A DNA stretch of 45,347 bases from an uncultured Ignavibacterium sp. (GTDB taxonomy: Bacteria; Bacteroidota; Ignavibacteria; Ignavibacteriales; Ignavibacteriaceae), in assembly GCA_937942875.1 (NCBI GenBank), contig CALEBT010000041.1, positions 1 to 45,347 on the forward strand. The letters run 5' to 3'. The position numbers were made by a program, and so were the translations under genes. Below are positions 16,971 to 26,359 of the stretch, in pieces. The notes under the pieces were generated by a model. That model saw only the letters and a program-made list of their open reading frames with translations. It was not told the origin of the DNA and did no database searches. Position 1 is the first letter of the stretch. Every line of letters starts with the position of its first letter.

Positions 16971-17912
16971 TTAAACTCTTCTTCTGAATCCTTCACCCAT
17001 TACTTCGTGAACATTGTGTATCGTAACGAAAGCCAAAGGATCAATGTCTTTAATAATTTTTAATAATTTAACTAATTGCTTGATGGTTACAACTGTAACC
17101 ACAACTTCTCTTTCTGTTCCAGTGTATAATCCCCGTGATTTAATAGCAGTGGCTCCACGATTTAACTGACTCAATATTGCTTCAGATATTTCTTTATTTT
17201 TATCAGAAATTATATGGACTGATCGTGCATAATCAAATCCATCAATAATTGCGTCAACAATCTTTCCAGAAACAACTAAAAGAAATAAAGCATAAAGAGT
17301 CAAAACTAAAGCTGGTCTTTGATCTGCAAGGTTTTTAATATCAATAATAAATCCTGCAAAAAGGATAACAAAGAAATCAATAAGAATAATAGCCATTCCT
17401 GGTTTAATTCCAAATCTCTTATTTAGTATTGCTGCTACTATATCTGACCCTGCTGTAGTTCCTTTGAACTTGAATATCAAACCCAAACCTATTCCAAGAA
17501 AAGTAGCACCTAATAAAATCAAAAACATAAAATCATTATTGTACAAATCTGTTATAGTTTGACTTTTGTGAAGTGGAATTCCACCAATTATTGGAGTTTC
17601 TCCTCGGAAAAAATCAATGAAGAATGCATTGAGAGTAAAACCATAAAAAGTTTTCACCCCAAATTCTTTCCCTAACTCTTTTACGCCCCATAAATATAAT
17701 GGAATGTTTAACAACCAAATCATTACTCCAACCGGAATAGTTTTCGACGAAAGATAATGAATAGCCATAGATAACCCACTGACACCGCCGGGGACAACTT
17801 TTGCATCAACCAGAAAAACACCTATTCCGATTGCCATTATTGCAGCACCTAAGGTTATAAAAAAATAATCTATGATGGTTTGATATCTTGATTCTTTAAA
17901 CATATAAATCAT
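16971..17912 (-). CDS. YitT-family membrane protein (DUF161/DUF2179)
   Basis: A 313-residue protein with five or six membrane helices in the N-terminal two thirds. Family signatures include KVVPGGVSGLSMAIHYL, a GATFLGIGLGLIFKFKGTTAGSDI segment and IDAIIDGFDYARSV. The C-terminal DUF2179 domain (residues ~225-310) is soluble and contains GATAIKSRGLYTGTEREV. YitT proteins are widespread membrane proteins of unproven function, suspected transporters with a regulatory cytosolic domain. A second ATG three codons downstream (position 17903) is an equally possible start. Confidence 0.9.
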   Translation of the reverse strand: MIYMFKESRYQTIIDYFFITLGAAIMAIGIGVFLVDAKVVPGGVSGLSMAIHYLSSKTIPVGVMIWLLNIPLYLWGVKELGKEFGVKTFYGFTLNAFFIDFFRGETPIIGGIPLHKSQTITDLYNNDFMFLILLGATFLGIGLGLIFKFKGTTAGSDIVAAILNKRFGIKPGMAIILIDFFVILFAGFIIDIKNLADQRPALVLTLYALFLLVVSGKIVDAIIDGFDYARSVHIISDKNKEISEAILSQLNRGATAIKSRGLYTGTEREVVVTVVTIKQLVKLLKIIKDIDPLAFVTIHNVHEVMGEGFRRRV

Positions 17913-17981
17913 ATAAATTTCTTCATCACAAATTTATATTATTCGGGGTGTAATTAAAACTTTGGTCGAATATCGAAGATT

Positions 17982-19838
17982 TTAACTAGATTCGTTCAAA
18001 TTTTCTAGGTTGGGGTTTAGTGCCAGATTAATTTTACTAATGATAGGTTCCATACTTTTTTCAGCTTTTTCTTTTAAACTGTTTTCATTCTCTAACTTTT
18101 CTTTCGTTAAATCTTCAATTCTTTTGTCAATCAGTTCAATTTTTGTATTATGTTCTTCTGTTAATGCAGAGATCTTTTTATTAAAATCTTTACGAATAAG
18201 TTCAATATTAAATTCTTTTTCTCTTTTGAGTTGTGCAATTTTTCTCTTCAGATTTTGCTGATAATTACTTTTTTCGATGAAAACAAGCATTGAATATATT
18301 AAGGATATAATTATACCAACTAAAAAAGTAATTGCTGCCCATTTTATTCCTTCAATAATCAGATAACTCATTAAAGAATATGCTTTACTGCTGCTGTCAT
18401 AATCAAAATTAAAATAATTTGCCAGAATTGCCAGTAAGAAAACAAAAATTGAAGTAATAAAATTATAAATCATAGAATTTTGTAAAGCCTCAACAGGATT
18501 AAACTTAGAAACTAAATCCACATTTGATAATAAGTACTCTGACTCTGAAATAGCGCTAGTGATTGATTCATCAAAAAGTTTAATTGACTCCTGCATTTTG
18601 AGTTCAGCCTGCTCTTTTGATTTAATCAATTCATCTTCCAATTCTTTCTTTTTGGTTTGAAATTCTTTTATTCTTCTATCATAATCACCGATCTTTTCAT
18701 ACATTTCAGAGTAAAACTTTTTCTTAATGTTTTCTTTGAGATTTTCAACTAAATCCAAAAATATTTTTTCAATTAAAGGAATTATTAGTTTGAAGAAAAC
18801 AGAATTTATATTGTTTTTATCTGAAAAAATATGATTCAAGAAAATCAGGTTAGAGACTAAAGATTCATCAAGATATTCTACTAAATTTATTTCATTTATT
18901 GCGCCGATTCTTAGTTCAATTTTGTCAAAAGTAATCTTTTTGTCAAAGTGATTGGATAATACCTTATTAATGATTTTATTACTGGCAGCTAAATCATTTA
19001 AATTAAATATATTAGGTAATGTTGGATTTTGCAAAAAATAATAGAATTGATTCAGATTATTTTTTTCCAATGCATTTTTAATCTTTTCTAAGTCAACAGA
19101 AAGAATTTTGTTTAATGAATCCTCAACTTTGTCTTGTTGATTTAATTTTGTATATAAAATGCATCTTAAAAAATGAGCATTAACACCTTTAGGATTTGTT
19201 TGCAAAGAAATATTTAATTTCTCTTCTGCTTCCAGCCAATTCTCTAAATTAAAATAAACATATGATTTATAAAGATTTACAAAATAAGTGAAAATCTTTT
19301 TACAAGATTTTGAAGGATCTAAATAAACAAGTAAATTCTCTGCTTCATTCAGCTCCCTTAATGCCAATTCATAATTGATTGAATTTTTATAATACAAAAA
19401 AACTATTGATTTAAGTAATGGTATCAGAATATGATTTATTCCAAAGAAGGATTTAGTCAATCCCAAAAATAATTTTAGGTTGATCTCACTTTTATTTGTA
19501 TCTTCTTCAAGAAATATCTTGGAAAAATGTTTTTTAAGTTCAATGTGTTTAGGTCTGAATAAAGATAATTTTTCTTTGAATTCATTTTCAAAAGTAATTA
19601 TATAAGGATTGTCCCAAACCCAAAGTAGCGGAGTATCTTTTTCATCTATAAATGGCTCTGAACTCAAGGGATTATCACAATTCGAAAAGAATTGTTTCAT
19701 CTCAATTATTTTTTCTGCAGGAGATTTATTACCGCTTGTAAAATTATCGAAATATAATTTTCTTACTCGGTTAAACTCCACCCTTTCAAGTTCAGAACTT
19801 GATGAAGCATTAAGTAATATTTCTTCTTCTCTAATCAA
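17982..19838 (-). CDS. TPR/coiled-coil protein with two central membrane helices, unknown function
   Basis: A 618-residue protein that I do not recognise. Residues ~1-130 are a charged N-terminal region containing a conserved-looking LLWVWDNPYI. Residues ~184-245 look like two TPR-type repeats (WLEAEEKLNISLQTNPKGVNA). Residues ~365-430 form a coiled coil, ~458-476 and ~498-520 are two membrane helices, and ~524-596 form a second coiled coil ending in a short tail. Both coiled coils would lie on the same side of the membrane as each other. There is no signal peptide, so the TPR part is probably cytosolic. It stands alone between YitT and a divergent Lol-type transporter. Confidence 0.75.
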   Translation of the reverse strand: MIREEEILLNASSSSELERVEFNRVRKLYFDNFTSGNKSPAEKIIEMKQFFSNCDNPLSSEPFIDEKDTPLLWVWDNPYIITFENEFKEKLSLFRPKHIELKKHFSKIFLEEDTNKSEINLKLFLGLTKSFFGINHILIPLLKSIVFLYYKNSINYELALRELNEAENLLVYLDPSKSCKKIFTYFVNLYKSYVYFNLENWLEAEEKLNISLQTNPKGVNAHFLRCILYTKLNQQDKVEDSLNKILSVDLEKIKNALEKNNLNQFYYFLQNPTLPNIFNLNDLAASNKIINKVLSNHFDKKITFDKIELRIGAINEINLVEYLDESLVSNLIFLNHIFSDKNNINSVFFKLIIPLIEKIFLDLVENLKENIKKKFYSEMYEKIGDYDRRIKEFQTKKKELEDELIKSKEQAELKMQESIKLFDESITSAISESEYLLSNVDLVSKFNPVEALQNSMIYNFITSIFVFLLAILANYFNFDYDSSSKAYSLMSYLIIEGIKWAAITFLVGIIISLIYSMLVFIEKSNYQQNLKRKIAQLKREKEFNIELIRKDFNKKISALTEEHNTKIELIDKRIEDLTKEKLENENSLKEKAEKSMEPIISKINLALNPNLENLNESS

Positions 19839-20004
19839 TCTTCATATACTTTTTATCCAATTATCGGTTTTTTTTACAATAAGTTGAGTTTTAATTAAAA
19901 ATTAAAATGTGTTTCTTCAATAAAACTTAAATTTACTTTAAGAATGAAAATCTTTTTTTTTAATTTTGAATAAAACATTAACTTTTTAAGGCAGAATACT
20001 GACT

Positions 20005-21222
20005 GTGAATCTCTCATTTTTCATTTTCTCGAAATTCTTTAAATCCAGCCGAAAATCGGGATTCCTTGGCTTAATTTCAATTATTTCCACTATTGGAATT
20101 TGTCTGGGAGTTTCTACCTTAATTATTGCTTTAAGTGTAGTTTCAGGTTTTGAAAAAACCTTAACGACTAAGATTATAGAAATGGATTCACATATTAAAA
20201 TTTTCTCTGTTGACCACAGAATTAATCTTAAGTTTGCAGATATTGGAAGAATATTTGAAAATTATAAAAGTAACTTTGATTATGTTTCTCCTAATTTGAA
20301 CAAAACAGTAATAATCAGTAAAAAAGGAAATTCTGACGGAATTACATTAAAAGGAATTGGTAACCTTAATTATTTGGAAAAGATAAAATCAAATTTGGTT
20401 GAAGGAAATTTTAATATTGAGAATAAAAACCAAATTATAATCGGAAAGTCTTTTGCAAAGCGTTTATTTCTAAAGGTTGGTGATAAAGTTTCGCTCTTCT
20501 CATTAAATAATTATTCTAAAAATAATTTTGATGAATTTCCTGATATAGAACAATTCACCGTATCCGGAATTTATGAAAGTGGGATTACAAACTACGATGA
20601 TATTGTCGCCTTTACTGATTTAAGAACAGCCCAAGAATTTTTGATAAATGGTAATGACCTTATAAATGAAGTTGATATTAAATTAAAAAGTTTAGACAAC
20701 ATTCAACTTATCGTATCAGAAATCAGAGATAATTTGAAATATCCATTATATGCACAAAATATTTTTGAGATGCACAGAAACATTTTTACCTGGATTGAAC
20801 TTCAAAAAAAACCTATTCCAATCGTTCTTAGTTTTATAATTATAGTATCGGTTTTTAATATTATAAGCACTTTATTTCTCATAGTAATTGATAAAACTTC
20901 AGCAATAGGTATTCTAAAATCATTAGGCTTAAAAAGAAATCAAATTTTATTTCTTTTTCTTTTTCAAGGAATGAAAATTAGTTTCTATGGAATAATATCC
21001 GGAAATTTACTTGCATTATTACTTATGCATATTCAAAAAACATTTAATATTATCAAAGTTCCCTCCAGTATTTATATGGTAACAAATATCCCTTTCGATT
21101 TTTCCATTAACATATTTACATTAGTTTCATTTACAACAATAGGATTGGCTTTTTTAGCTGCTTTGTCACCCAGTATTGTATCCTCAAAAATTAATCCAAT
21201 CAAAGCCATAAAATTTCAATGA
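20005..21222 (+). CDS. LolC/E-type ABC transporter permease (first of two)
   Basis: A 405-residue permease read from a GTG start, with the LolCE/FtsX topology: one N-terminal helix (ISTIGICLGVSTLIIALSVVSG), a periplasmic domain of about 220 residues, and three C-terminal helices. The last part contains KTSAIGILKSLGLKRNQI, the coupling helix that contacts the ATPase. In the family, two such permeases with LolD extract lipoproteins from the inner membrane and hand them to LolA. It overlaps the second permease by four bases (ATGA). Confidence 0.88.
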   Translation: MNLSFFIFSKFFKSSRKSGFLGLISIISTIGICLGVSTLIIALSVVSGFEKTLTTKIIEMDSHIKIFSVDHRINLKFADIGRIFENYKSNFDYVSPNLNKTVIISKKGNSDGITLKGIGNLNYLEKIKSNLVEGNFNIENKNQIIIGKSFAKRLFLKVGDKVSLFSLNNYSKNNFDEFPDIEQFTVSGIYESGITNYDDIVAFTDLRTAQEFLINGNDLINEVDIKLKSLDNIQLIVSEIRDNLKYPLYAQNIFEMHRNIFTWIELQKKPIPIVLSFIIIVSVFNIISTLFLIVIDKTSAIGILKSLGLKRNQILFLFLFQGMKISFYGIISGNLLALLLMHIQKTFNIIKVPSSIYMVTNIPFDFSINIFTLVSFTTIGLAFLAALSPSIVSSKINPIKAIKFQ

Positions 21223-22439
21223 AGCTTGAAACATTTATATCCAAAAGATATTTTATATCAAAACACAAGATTAACTTTATTACTATAATTTCGATCATTT
21301 CAACCTTAGGTATAATGATTGGCGTAGCATCATTAATTGTAGTCTTATCTGTTTTTAATGGATTTGGAAGTCTTGTCGAATCTTTTCTTACGAGTTTAGA
21401 TCCTGATTTAAGAATTGACTTCTTTCAGAACAACAATGAGTATGTTTCTGCTGCCGATTCATTATTAAAAAATAATAATGATATAAAAACCTATACACCA
21501 TATTTAACATCAAGAGTTCTTATAGAAAGCAGATATGCTCAATCAGTTGTAAATCTAAAGGGAATAGAATCAGAGAAATTTTCTGAATTATATGACTCTT
21601 CTAAAATAATTTTTTATAAAAGTGATTTAAATAATATTTCCATTCCGGGTATTTATCTGGGAATTATTCTTGCCAATGATTTACAAGTTAATTTGGATGA
21701 TACAATCAATGTTTTTGCACCATCTTCAATGAATAGTTTCTTAAATAGTTTTAGCCCAATAAAAAGTAGAGCATTTTTTGTAAAAGGAATTTTCTATTCG
21801 CAGAATAATCAATACGATAAAAACTTATCAATTATTGATTTGAATTCCGCACTTTCCCTTTTCGGTTCATCCAAACCAATACAAGGTTTTGAAATATCTC
21901 TTAGTGAAAAAGACAAAATAGGAAAGCTAAAGGATGAGTTAGAGAATAACTTAAATTGGAAAGCAGAAGTATTAGATAAATATGAAATTCATAGTGAATT
22001 ATTTTCAGTGATGAAGATTGAAAGGTGGGTTGCATACTTATTATTATCTTTAATAATAGCTGTTGCCTCTTTCAATATTTTAAGTTCTTTATTAATGACT
22101 GTGCTTGAGAAAAAAAGAGATATATCAATTATGAAATCTTTTGGAGTTTCAGAAAAATCAATATTAAAAATTTTCTTAAATGAAGGTGCTATAATAGGAA
22201 TTGTCGGAACTATTTTAGGAACGATTTTAGGTTTAGTGATTTGTTGGCTGCAGATAGAATATAAAATTTATCCTTTAGATCCTACTCAATACAAAATTGA
22301 TAGTCTTCCGCTTGAAGTTCGAATAATTGATTTTTTTACTGTTGCATTTGCTTCAATGACTTTGTCAATTATTTCTGCCTCCTTCCCTGCTTCAATAGCA
22401 TCAAAAACTAACCTTATTGAAGGAATTAAATGGGAATAA
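21219..22439 (+). CDS. LolC/E-type ABC transporter permease (second of two)
   Basis: A 406-residue paralogue of the preceding permease with the same layout: N-terminal helix (ISTLGIMIGVASLIVVLSVFNGFG), a large periplasmic domain, then three membrane helices with the coupling segment KKRDISIMKSFGVSEKSI. Two different permease subunits plus one ATPase match the LolC-LolE-LolD heterodimer. No lolA is present in the window. The lipoprotein substrates would include those predicted here at 7445. Confidence 0.88.
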   Translation: MKLETFISKRYFISKHKINFITIISIISTLGIMIGVASLIVVLSVFNGFGSLVESFLTSLDPDLRIDFFQNNNEYVSAADSLLKNNNDIKTYTPYLTSRVLIESRYAQSVVNLKGIESEKFSELYDSSKIIFYKSDLNNISIPGIYLGIILANDLQVNLDDTINVFAPSSMNSFLNSFSPIKSRAFFVKGIFYSQNNQYDKNLSIIDLNSALSLFGSSKPIQGFEISLSEKDKIGKLKDELENNLNWKAEVLDKYEIHSELFSVMKIERWVAYLLLSLIIAVASFNILSSLLMTVLEKKRDISIMKSFGVSEKSILKIFLNEGAIIGIVGTILGTILGLVICWLQIEYKIYPLDPTQYKIDSLPLEVRIIDFFTVAFASMTLSIISASFPASIASKTNLIEGIKWE

Positions 22440-22443
22440 TTTT

Positions 22444-23124
22444 ATGAAAGTTTTGTTGGAAGCAAAAAATATTTACAAATCGTTTAGAAATAATTCTAGT
22501 AATATTTTAGAAGTTCTTAAGAATGTTAATCTATCAGTTTTGGAAAATAAAATTTCAATAATTGTCGGAGCATCTGGCTCAGGGAAATCGACTTTACTTC
22601 ATATTCTTAGTGGTTTAGATGAACCAGATTCCGGTGAAGTAATTTTTATGGGCAATAATATCCATAAATTTAAAGGTGATGAATTATCTTATTTCAGGAA
22701 TAAAAATATCGGCTTCGTATTTCAATTCCATCATCTGCTTCCGGAATTTACTGCAGTTGAAAATGTTGCAATTCCTTATATGGTTGATGGAAAGAATCTG
22801 AAAAAAGCATTGAAGAGATCTGAAGAAGTATTAAATCTCGTTGGAATGTCTGATAGACTTAATCACAAGCCAGCAGAATTATCTGGCGGAGAACAACAAC
22901 GAGTAGCGATTGCCAGAGCTATGGTTAATGATCCAAAAGTAATTTTTGCTGATGAACCAACCGGAAATCTTGACTCTAAAAACAGTGAATCAATTCACGA
23001 ACTATTTCTAAAATTGAGAGATGAACTCGGAAAAACTTTTGTGATTGTAACTCATAATACCCAACTTATTCAGCTTGCCGACATCATTTTTGAGATAAAA
23101 GATGGTATGATACAAAATGTATAA
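22444..23124 (+). CDS. lolD: LolD-type ABC transporter ATP-binding protein
   Basis: A 226-residue ATPase from the ATG at 22444. An upstream in-frame start at 22417 would sit inside the permease gene and adds no conserved residues, so I rejected it. It has Walker [11 protein letters not shown]-loop [10 protein letters not shown], signature LSGGEQQR, Walker B VIFADEP followed by TGNLDS, and the H-loop VTHN. The [16 protein letters not shown] segment is characteristic of the LolD/MacB/FtsE subfamily. It completes the transporter begun by the two permeases upstream and ends 8 bases from the convergent cupin gene. Confidence 0.93.
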   Translation: MKVLLEAKNIYKSFRNNSSNILEVLKNVNLSVLENKISIIVGASGSGKSTLLHILSGLDEPDSGEVIFMGNNIHKFKGDELSYFRNKNIGFVFQFHHLLPEFTAVENVAIPYMVDGKNLKKALKRSEEVLNLVGMSDRLNHKPAELSGGEQQRVAIARAMVNDPKVIFADEPTGNLDSKNSESIHELFLKLRDELGKTFVIVTHNTQLIQLADIIFEIKDGMIQNV

Positions 23125-23131
23125 AACTTAC

Positions 23132-23452
23132 TTATTTGTAAAAAATAGCCAGCCAAATTGTTTTTTCAGAATCTGAAGTTTTTTCAACTCTATGCTTTTT
23201 GTGAGCAGGAATTATTAAATAATCATTTCTTTTCAAAGTTATATCTGTGCCATCTTCAAATTTAAGATTAGCCGAACCTTGCAGGACCATAACAAATTCA
23301 TTTTCATCCTGGTCATACCAAAAATTTTCAGAAGATGAATGATTATCAGAAATTATTCTTTCAACTCGCATTATATCGGAGTTAATTAAAACTTCAATCA
23401 TCTCCTCCTGCAAATGATCCGGAATATTATCAAGGAAGTTTTTCTTAAACAT
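23132..23452 (-). CDS. Small cupin-domain protein
   Basis: A 106-residue single-domain cupin. Cupin motif 1 is seen as FWYDQDENEFVMVLQGSANLKFEDG, and motif 2 as DYLIIPAHKKHRVEKT. Both contain the expected His/Glu metal-binding positions only in part (a clear HR in motif 2). Proteins like this bind a metal and a small ligand, or act as isomerases; the substrate is unknown. The gene lies 6 bases after the Wzi-like gene, so the two are probably cotranscribed. Confidence 0.85.
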   Translation of the reverse strand: MFKKNFLDNIPDHLQEEMIEVLINSDIMRVERIISDNHSSSENFWYDQDENEFVMVLQGSANLKFEDGTDITLKRNDYLIIPAHKKHRVEKTSDSEKTIWLAIFYK

Positions 23453-23458
23453 TTTTTA

Positions 23459-25141
23459 TTAAAAAGCTAGTTTCATTTTTAAGACAGCAAAAGTTATAAT
23501 CTGCTTCTCATTATTTGATAACTTGATTTCTTTTTCCATTCTAAGAATTAAATCAAATATTATTTCATTTACAGGCTCAAAGTAAATTCCTAAAGTGTAA
23601 AAAGTGTAATTCCATCTTTCACCATCCAGAAATAGAGCTGTTTTATTTGGCATTAAATCCGGATGACTGAAATAAATATCTCCTCCAACGTTTTTAATTA
23701 AGTTTCCATTATTATCGTATTCATTCTTCCCTTTCCTGACAAAAGAAACATCACTCCAAAATCTTATTCTTTCACTAAAGTTATAAGTAAGTTTTAATAA
23801 AATCTCATCTGCATTTGGTCCGATTCGGTGACCAAGATTTTGTCCAAAAGAAGTGTAAGTATTTTTTGGATCAATATGTGTGTAAACATAAGGTCGTATT
23901 TTGGTGTACTCGCATATAAACGATAAATCTGAAATACTGAATGGCTGATACCAAAAAGCTCCGATTTGATAAGCTGTTTTATTTGTATATCTGTCAAAGT
24001 CTTGAAGATTACTTAATATATTTTCGTCCAGAAAAAATGTTGCCTGAAGCTCTAAATTTTCTATTGGATTAGTTTTAAAGTCAATAAATACATTTCCATT
24101 ATCACGGTCCTGAATATCCATTTCAATAAATTTATAAAATGCAATTGGGGATAAATACCCTAATTCAAGTCCTCTCCCTGAATATATTATTGATTCACCG
24201 ATTCCAAATTCAAAATTCTCGAATGCTAACTTAAGTTTGTTTATTGCTATAAATTTAGTAAAACGATCTTCTCTTTTAGGTAAAAATTCACCAACAGTTG
24301 ATGCGTGAATTGATGTGATATGAAAAGGTTTATAATCAAAGTCAAATTTAATAAAATCTAATGTTGGATTATTACCACTGATTATGAGCTTATTTCCGTA
24401 ACCATATCCAAAAGTAAAATCCTCTCTACCAAGCTGAACAGCAATATCCATATTGGGATAAGGTTTTGAATTCAATCTTAAATATCCGTAAGTAAAACCA
24501 TAATTACCTATATTTTCAATTTTTTCAACCCATTTAAAATTACTCAACAATCGGGGCTCAATTTTTTCAGCAAGAAAAAAGTTTCCACTTACTCCACCTT
24601 TTATAACTGTAAGATTGTAACCTAAATTGTCAAATACAGTACCACGTAATCTGAAGCCAATATCATACAAATTAGAATTAGTCGTTGGAGATGGATAAAG
24701 TTTTTGACCGTGATAAAGATGTCCAATTCCCTCCAAAAAGATACTGTTCTGTTCTTCTGCTGAAGCATATAAATACTTTTTCTTATTGGAAAAAATATTT
24801 GAAATACCACTAAAAAAGTTTTCATTCGGATTTAATAATTGTGATGCTTCATTGTTGTCCAAATTATCTGAAAGTTCATCCCTGAACTTTTTCAAACTTT
24901 TCTTTTCTGTATCACTAAGTAATTCTGATTTTTTCTCTATTTCATTCAAATGATTCAATATTTGATTTCTCGAAAGGACTAAATTATCATCCTTCAGATA
25001 GTGAATAATTTTCTTCACTCTCATTTCTTTTAAAAAAGTATAAACTTTATGTTCAACAGGAAGATTATCTTCCTGACCAAACAACTGAAAGGATATAATA
25101 GGTATAAGAGTAATGAAGAAGTGAATATATTTTATATTCAT
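23459..25141 (-). CDS. Wzi-like outer membrane beta-barrel (capsule assembly family)
   Basis: A 560-residue protein read from the ATG at 25139-25141, chosen because the signal peptide MNIKYIHFFITLIPIISFQLFGQ starts there; a longer frame upstream adds only an unlikely basic extension. After a charged helical region (residues ~25-100) comes a long run of alternating amphipathic strands with aromatic ends. It includes VQLGREDFTFGYGYGNKLIIS and the C-terminal ITFAVLKMKLAF, as in porin-like barrels. The pattern matches the Wzi/capsule assembly family of Bacteroidota. A role in attaching surface polysaccharide is known for E. coli Wzi and only inferred here. Confidence 0.75.
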   Translation of the reverse strand: MNIKYIHFFITLIPIISFQLFGQEDNLPVEHKVYTFLKEMRVKKIIHYLKDDNLVLSRNQILNHLNEIEKKSELLSDTEKKSLKKFRDELSDNLDNNEASQLLNPNENFFSGISNIFSNKKKYLYASAEEQNSIFLEGIGHLYHGQKLYPSPTTNSNLYDIGFRLRGTVFDNLGYNLTVIKGGVSGNFFLAEKIEPRLLSNFKWVEKIENIGNYGFTYGYLRLNSKPYPNMDIAVQLGREDFTFGYGYGNKLIISGNNPTLDFIKFDFDYKPFHITSIHASTVGEFLPKREDRFTKFIAINKLKLAFENFEFGIGESIIYSGRGLELGYLSPIAFYKFIEMDIQDRDNGNVFIDFKTNPIENLELQATFFLDENILSNLQDFDRYTNKTAYQIGAFWYQPFSISDLSFICEYTKIRPYVYTHIDPKNTYTSFGQNLGHRIGPNADEILLKLTYNFSERIRFWSDVSFVRKGKNEYDNNGNLIKNVGGDIYFSHPDLMPNKTALFLDGERWNYTFYTLGIYFEPVNEIIFDLILRMEKEIKLSNNEKQIITFAVLKMKLAF

Positions 25142-25214
25142 TTTTCTCTTTTCACAAAAAGATTTTTTAATCAACAAGAAAAAGATATTTTTGTGCTAAA
25201 AATAATAAAAATCT

Positions 25215-25481
25215 ATGCGACCTATTTATCTTTTTATTGAAAAAAATGGTTTTACGCGAAAAATTATGATAGATATGGCTTATCTCTCATCTAAGAAGAA
25301 GATCCGATTGCCAAAATATTTATTCGAAGAGGGGCTTTATTTCCTTTACCCGGAATCTAAAAATAGATCTCTTATTAGTAAGTATGAGCTAACTAAAGAC
25401 AAAATAATCAAAGAAGATCAGCATTTTTATTACTTTAAATTTCCTTTCTCAATTAAAGATATATCTGAAGTTTCAAATTAA
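25215..25481 (+). CDS. Small hypothetical protein (88 aa)
   Basis: An 88-residue open frame from an ATG, just upstream of the DUF3078 gene (20-bp gap). The product is basic, has no signal peptide, and contains two strand-like stretches (RPIYLFIEKNGFTRKIMID and HFYYFKFPFSI). I recognise no family. Position, direction and plausible amino-acid composition argue for a real gene, but no clear Shine-Dalgarno site is seen. Confidence 0.45.
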   Translation: MRPIYLFIEKNGFTRKIMIDMAYLSSKKKIRLPKYLFEEGLYFLYPESKNRSLISKYELTKDKIIKEDQHFYYFKFPFSIKDISEVSN

Positions 25482-25501
25482 AACTTTATGAAAGTATAAT
25501 T

Positions 25502-26356
25502 ATGCGCTGTTTTTTCATTCTCTTAACAGTTTTATATTCAGACTTTATTACAGCTCAGATTGAGGTTGATACAACACTGAAAAAAGGTTGGAATAATAAC
25601 GTTATCCTTGGATTAAATATAAGCCAGATCTCATTTAAAGATTGGTCTCAAGGTGGTTCAAATTCGTTATCCTATACAGGTTTTACCAATAGCCAGGCAA
25701 TTTTTGTTGATGAATCCTGGAGATGGGCAAATTATCTTAAATTAGCATACGGAAGAACTAAAATAGAATCTCAAGGATACAGAACCACTGATAACGAATT
25801 ATTTTTCGAAACAGTTATATCAAAGAATTTAGGTTGGAAAATTGACCCTTATTTTTCAGCATCTGTCCGAACTGCTATAACTAAAGGATTCGATTACAAG
25901 TTTTCTCCAGAGGTTCAAATAGCAGATTTCTTTGATCCTGGTTATCTGACACAGGCATTAGGCTTTCTTTATCATGATGATAAAAATAAGTTTTTCAGCA
26001 GAGTTGGAATATCACTTCAAGAAACGTTTGCTAATAAGTTCGCTAACCTTTACTCTGACAATCAAGAAACTGTTGATAAAACAGAAAAATTTAAATTAGA
26101 GACAGGAATAGAGTCTGTTACAGTCTGGTTTTATGAACTTTTACCAAAGACTTCATACTCTACTTATGTAAGACTTTTCACTAGATTTGATAAGCTTGAT
26201 GTTTGGGATGTTCGCTGGGATAACAATATTACTGCAAAAGTAAATGACTATCTGAATGTTAACCTGAATGTTTTGATTGTTCACGAGATCAACCAGACAA
26301 GAAGAACTCAAATAAAACAGACATTAAATCTTGGATTTATCTTTAAGTTGATTTAA
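25502..26356 (+). CDS. DUF3078-domain exported protein
   Basis: A 284-residue protein with a signal peptide (MRCFFILLTVLYSDFITAQ). It has the conserved DUF3078 start KKGWNNNVILGLNISQISFKDW, followed by SQGGSNSL and a series of alternating strands ending in a hydrophobic NLGFIFKL. The family is predicted to be an outer-membrane barrel found mainly in Bacteroidota and relatives. Its role is unknown. It ends 3 bases before the convergent nitrilase-family gene. Confidence 0.88.
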   Translation: MRCFFILLTVLYSDFITAQIEVDTTLKKGWNNNVILGLNISQISFKDWSQGGSNSLSYTGFTNSQAIFVDESWRWANYLKLAYGRTKIESQGYRTTDNELFFETVISKNLGWKIDPYFSASVRTAITKGFDYKFSPEVQIADFFDPGYLTQALGFLYHDDKNKFFSRVGISLQETFANKFANLYSDNQETVDKTEKFKLETGIESVTVWFYELLPKTSYSTYVRLFTRFDKLDVWDVRWDNNITAKVNDYLNVNLNVLIVHEINQTRRTQIKQTLNLGFIFKLI

Positions 26357-26359
26357 TAA

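Noticed and set aside
22417-22443. Upstream start for the LolD-type ATPase
   Set aside because: It lies inside the second permease gene and adds no conserved residues; the ATG at 22444 gives the usual LolD N-terminus.
25142-25177. Longer N-terminus of the Wzi-like protein
   Set aside because: The 12 extra residues are basic and would bury the signal peptide that starts at the ATG ending at 25141.
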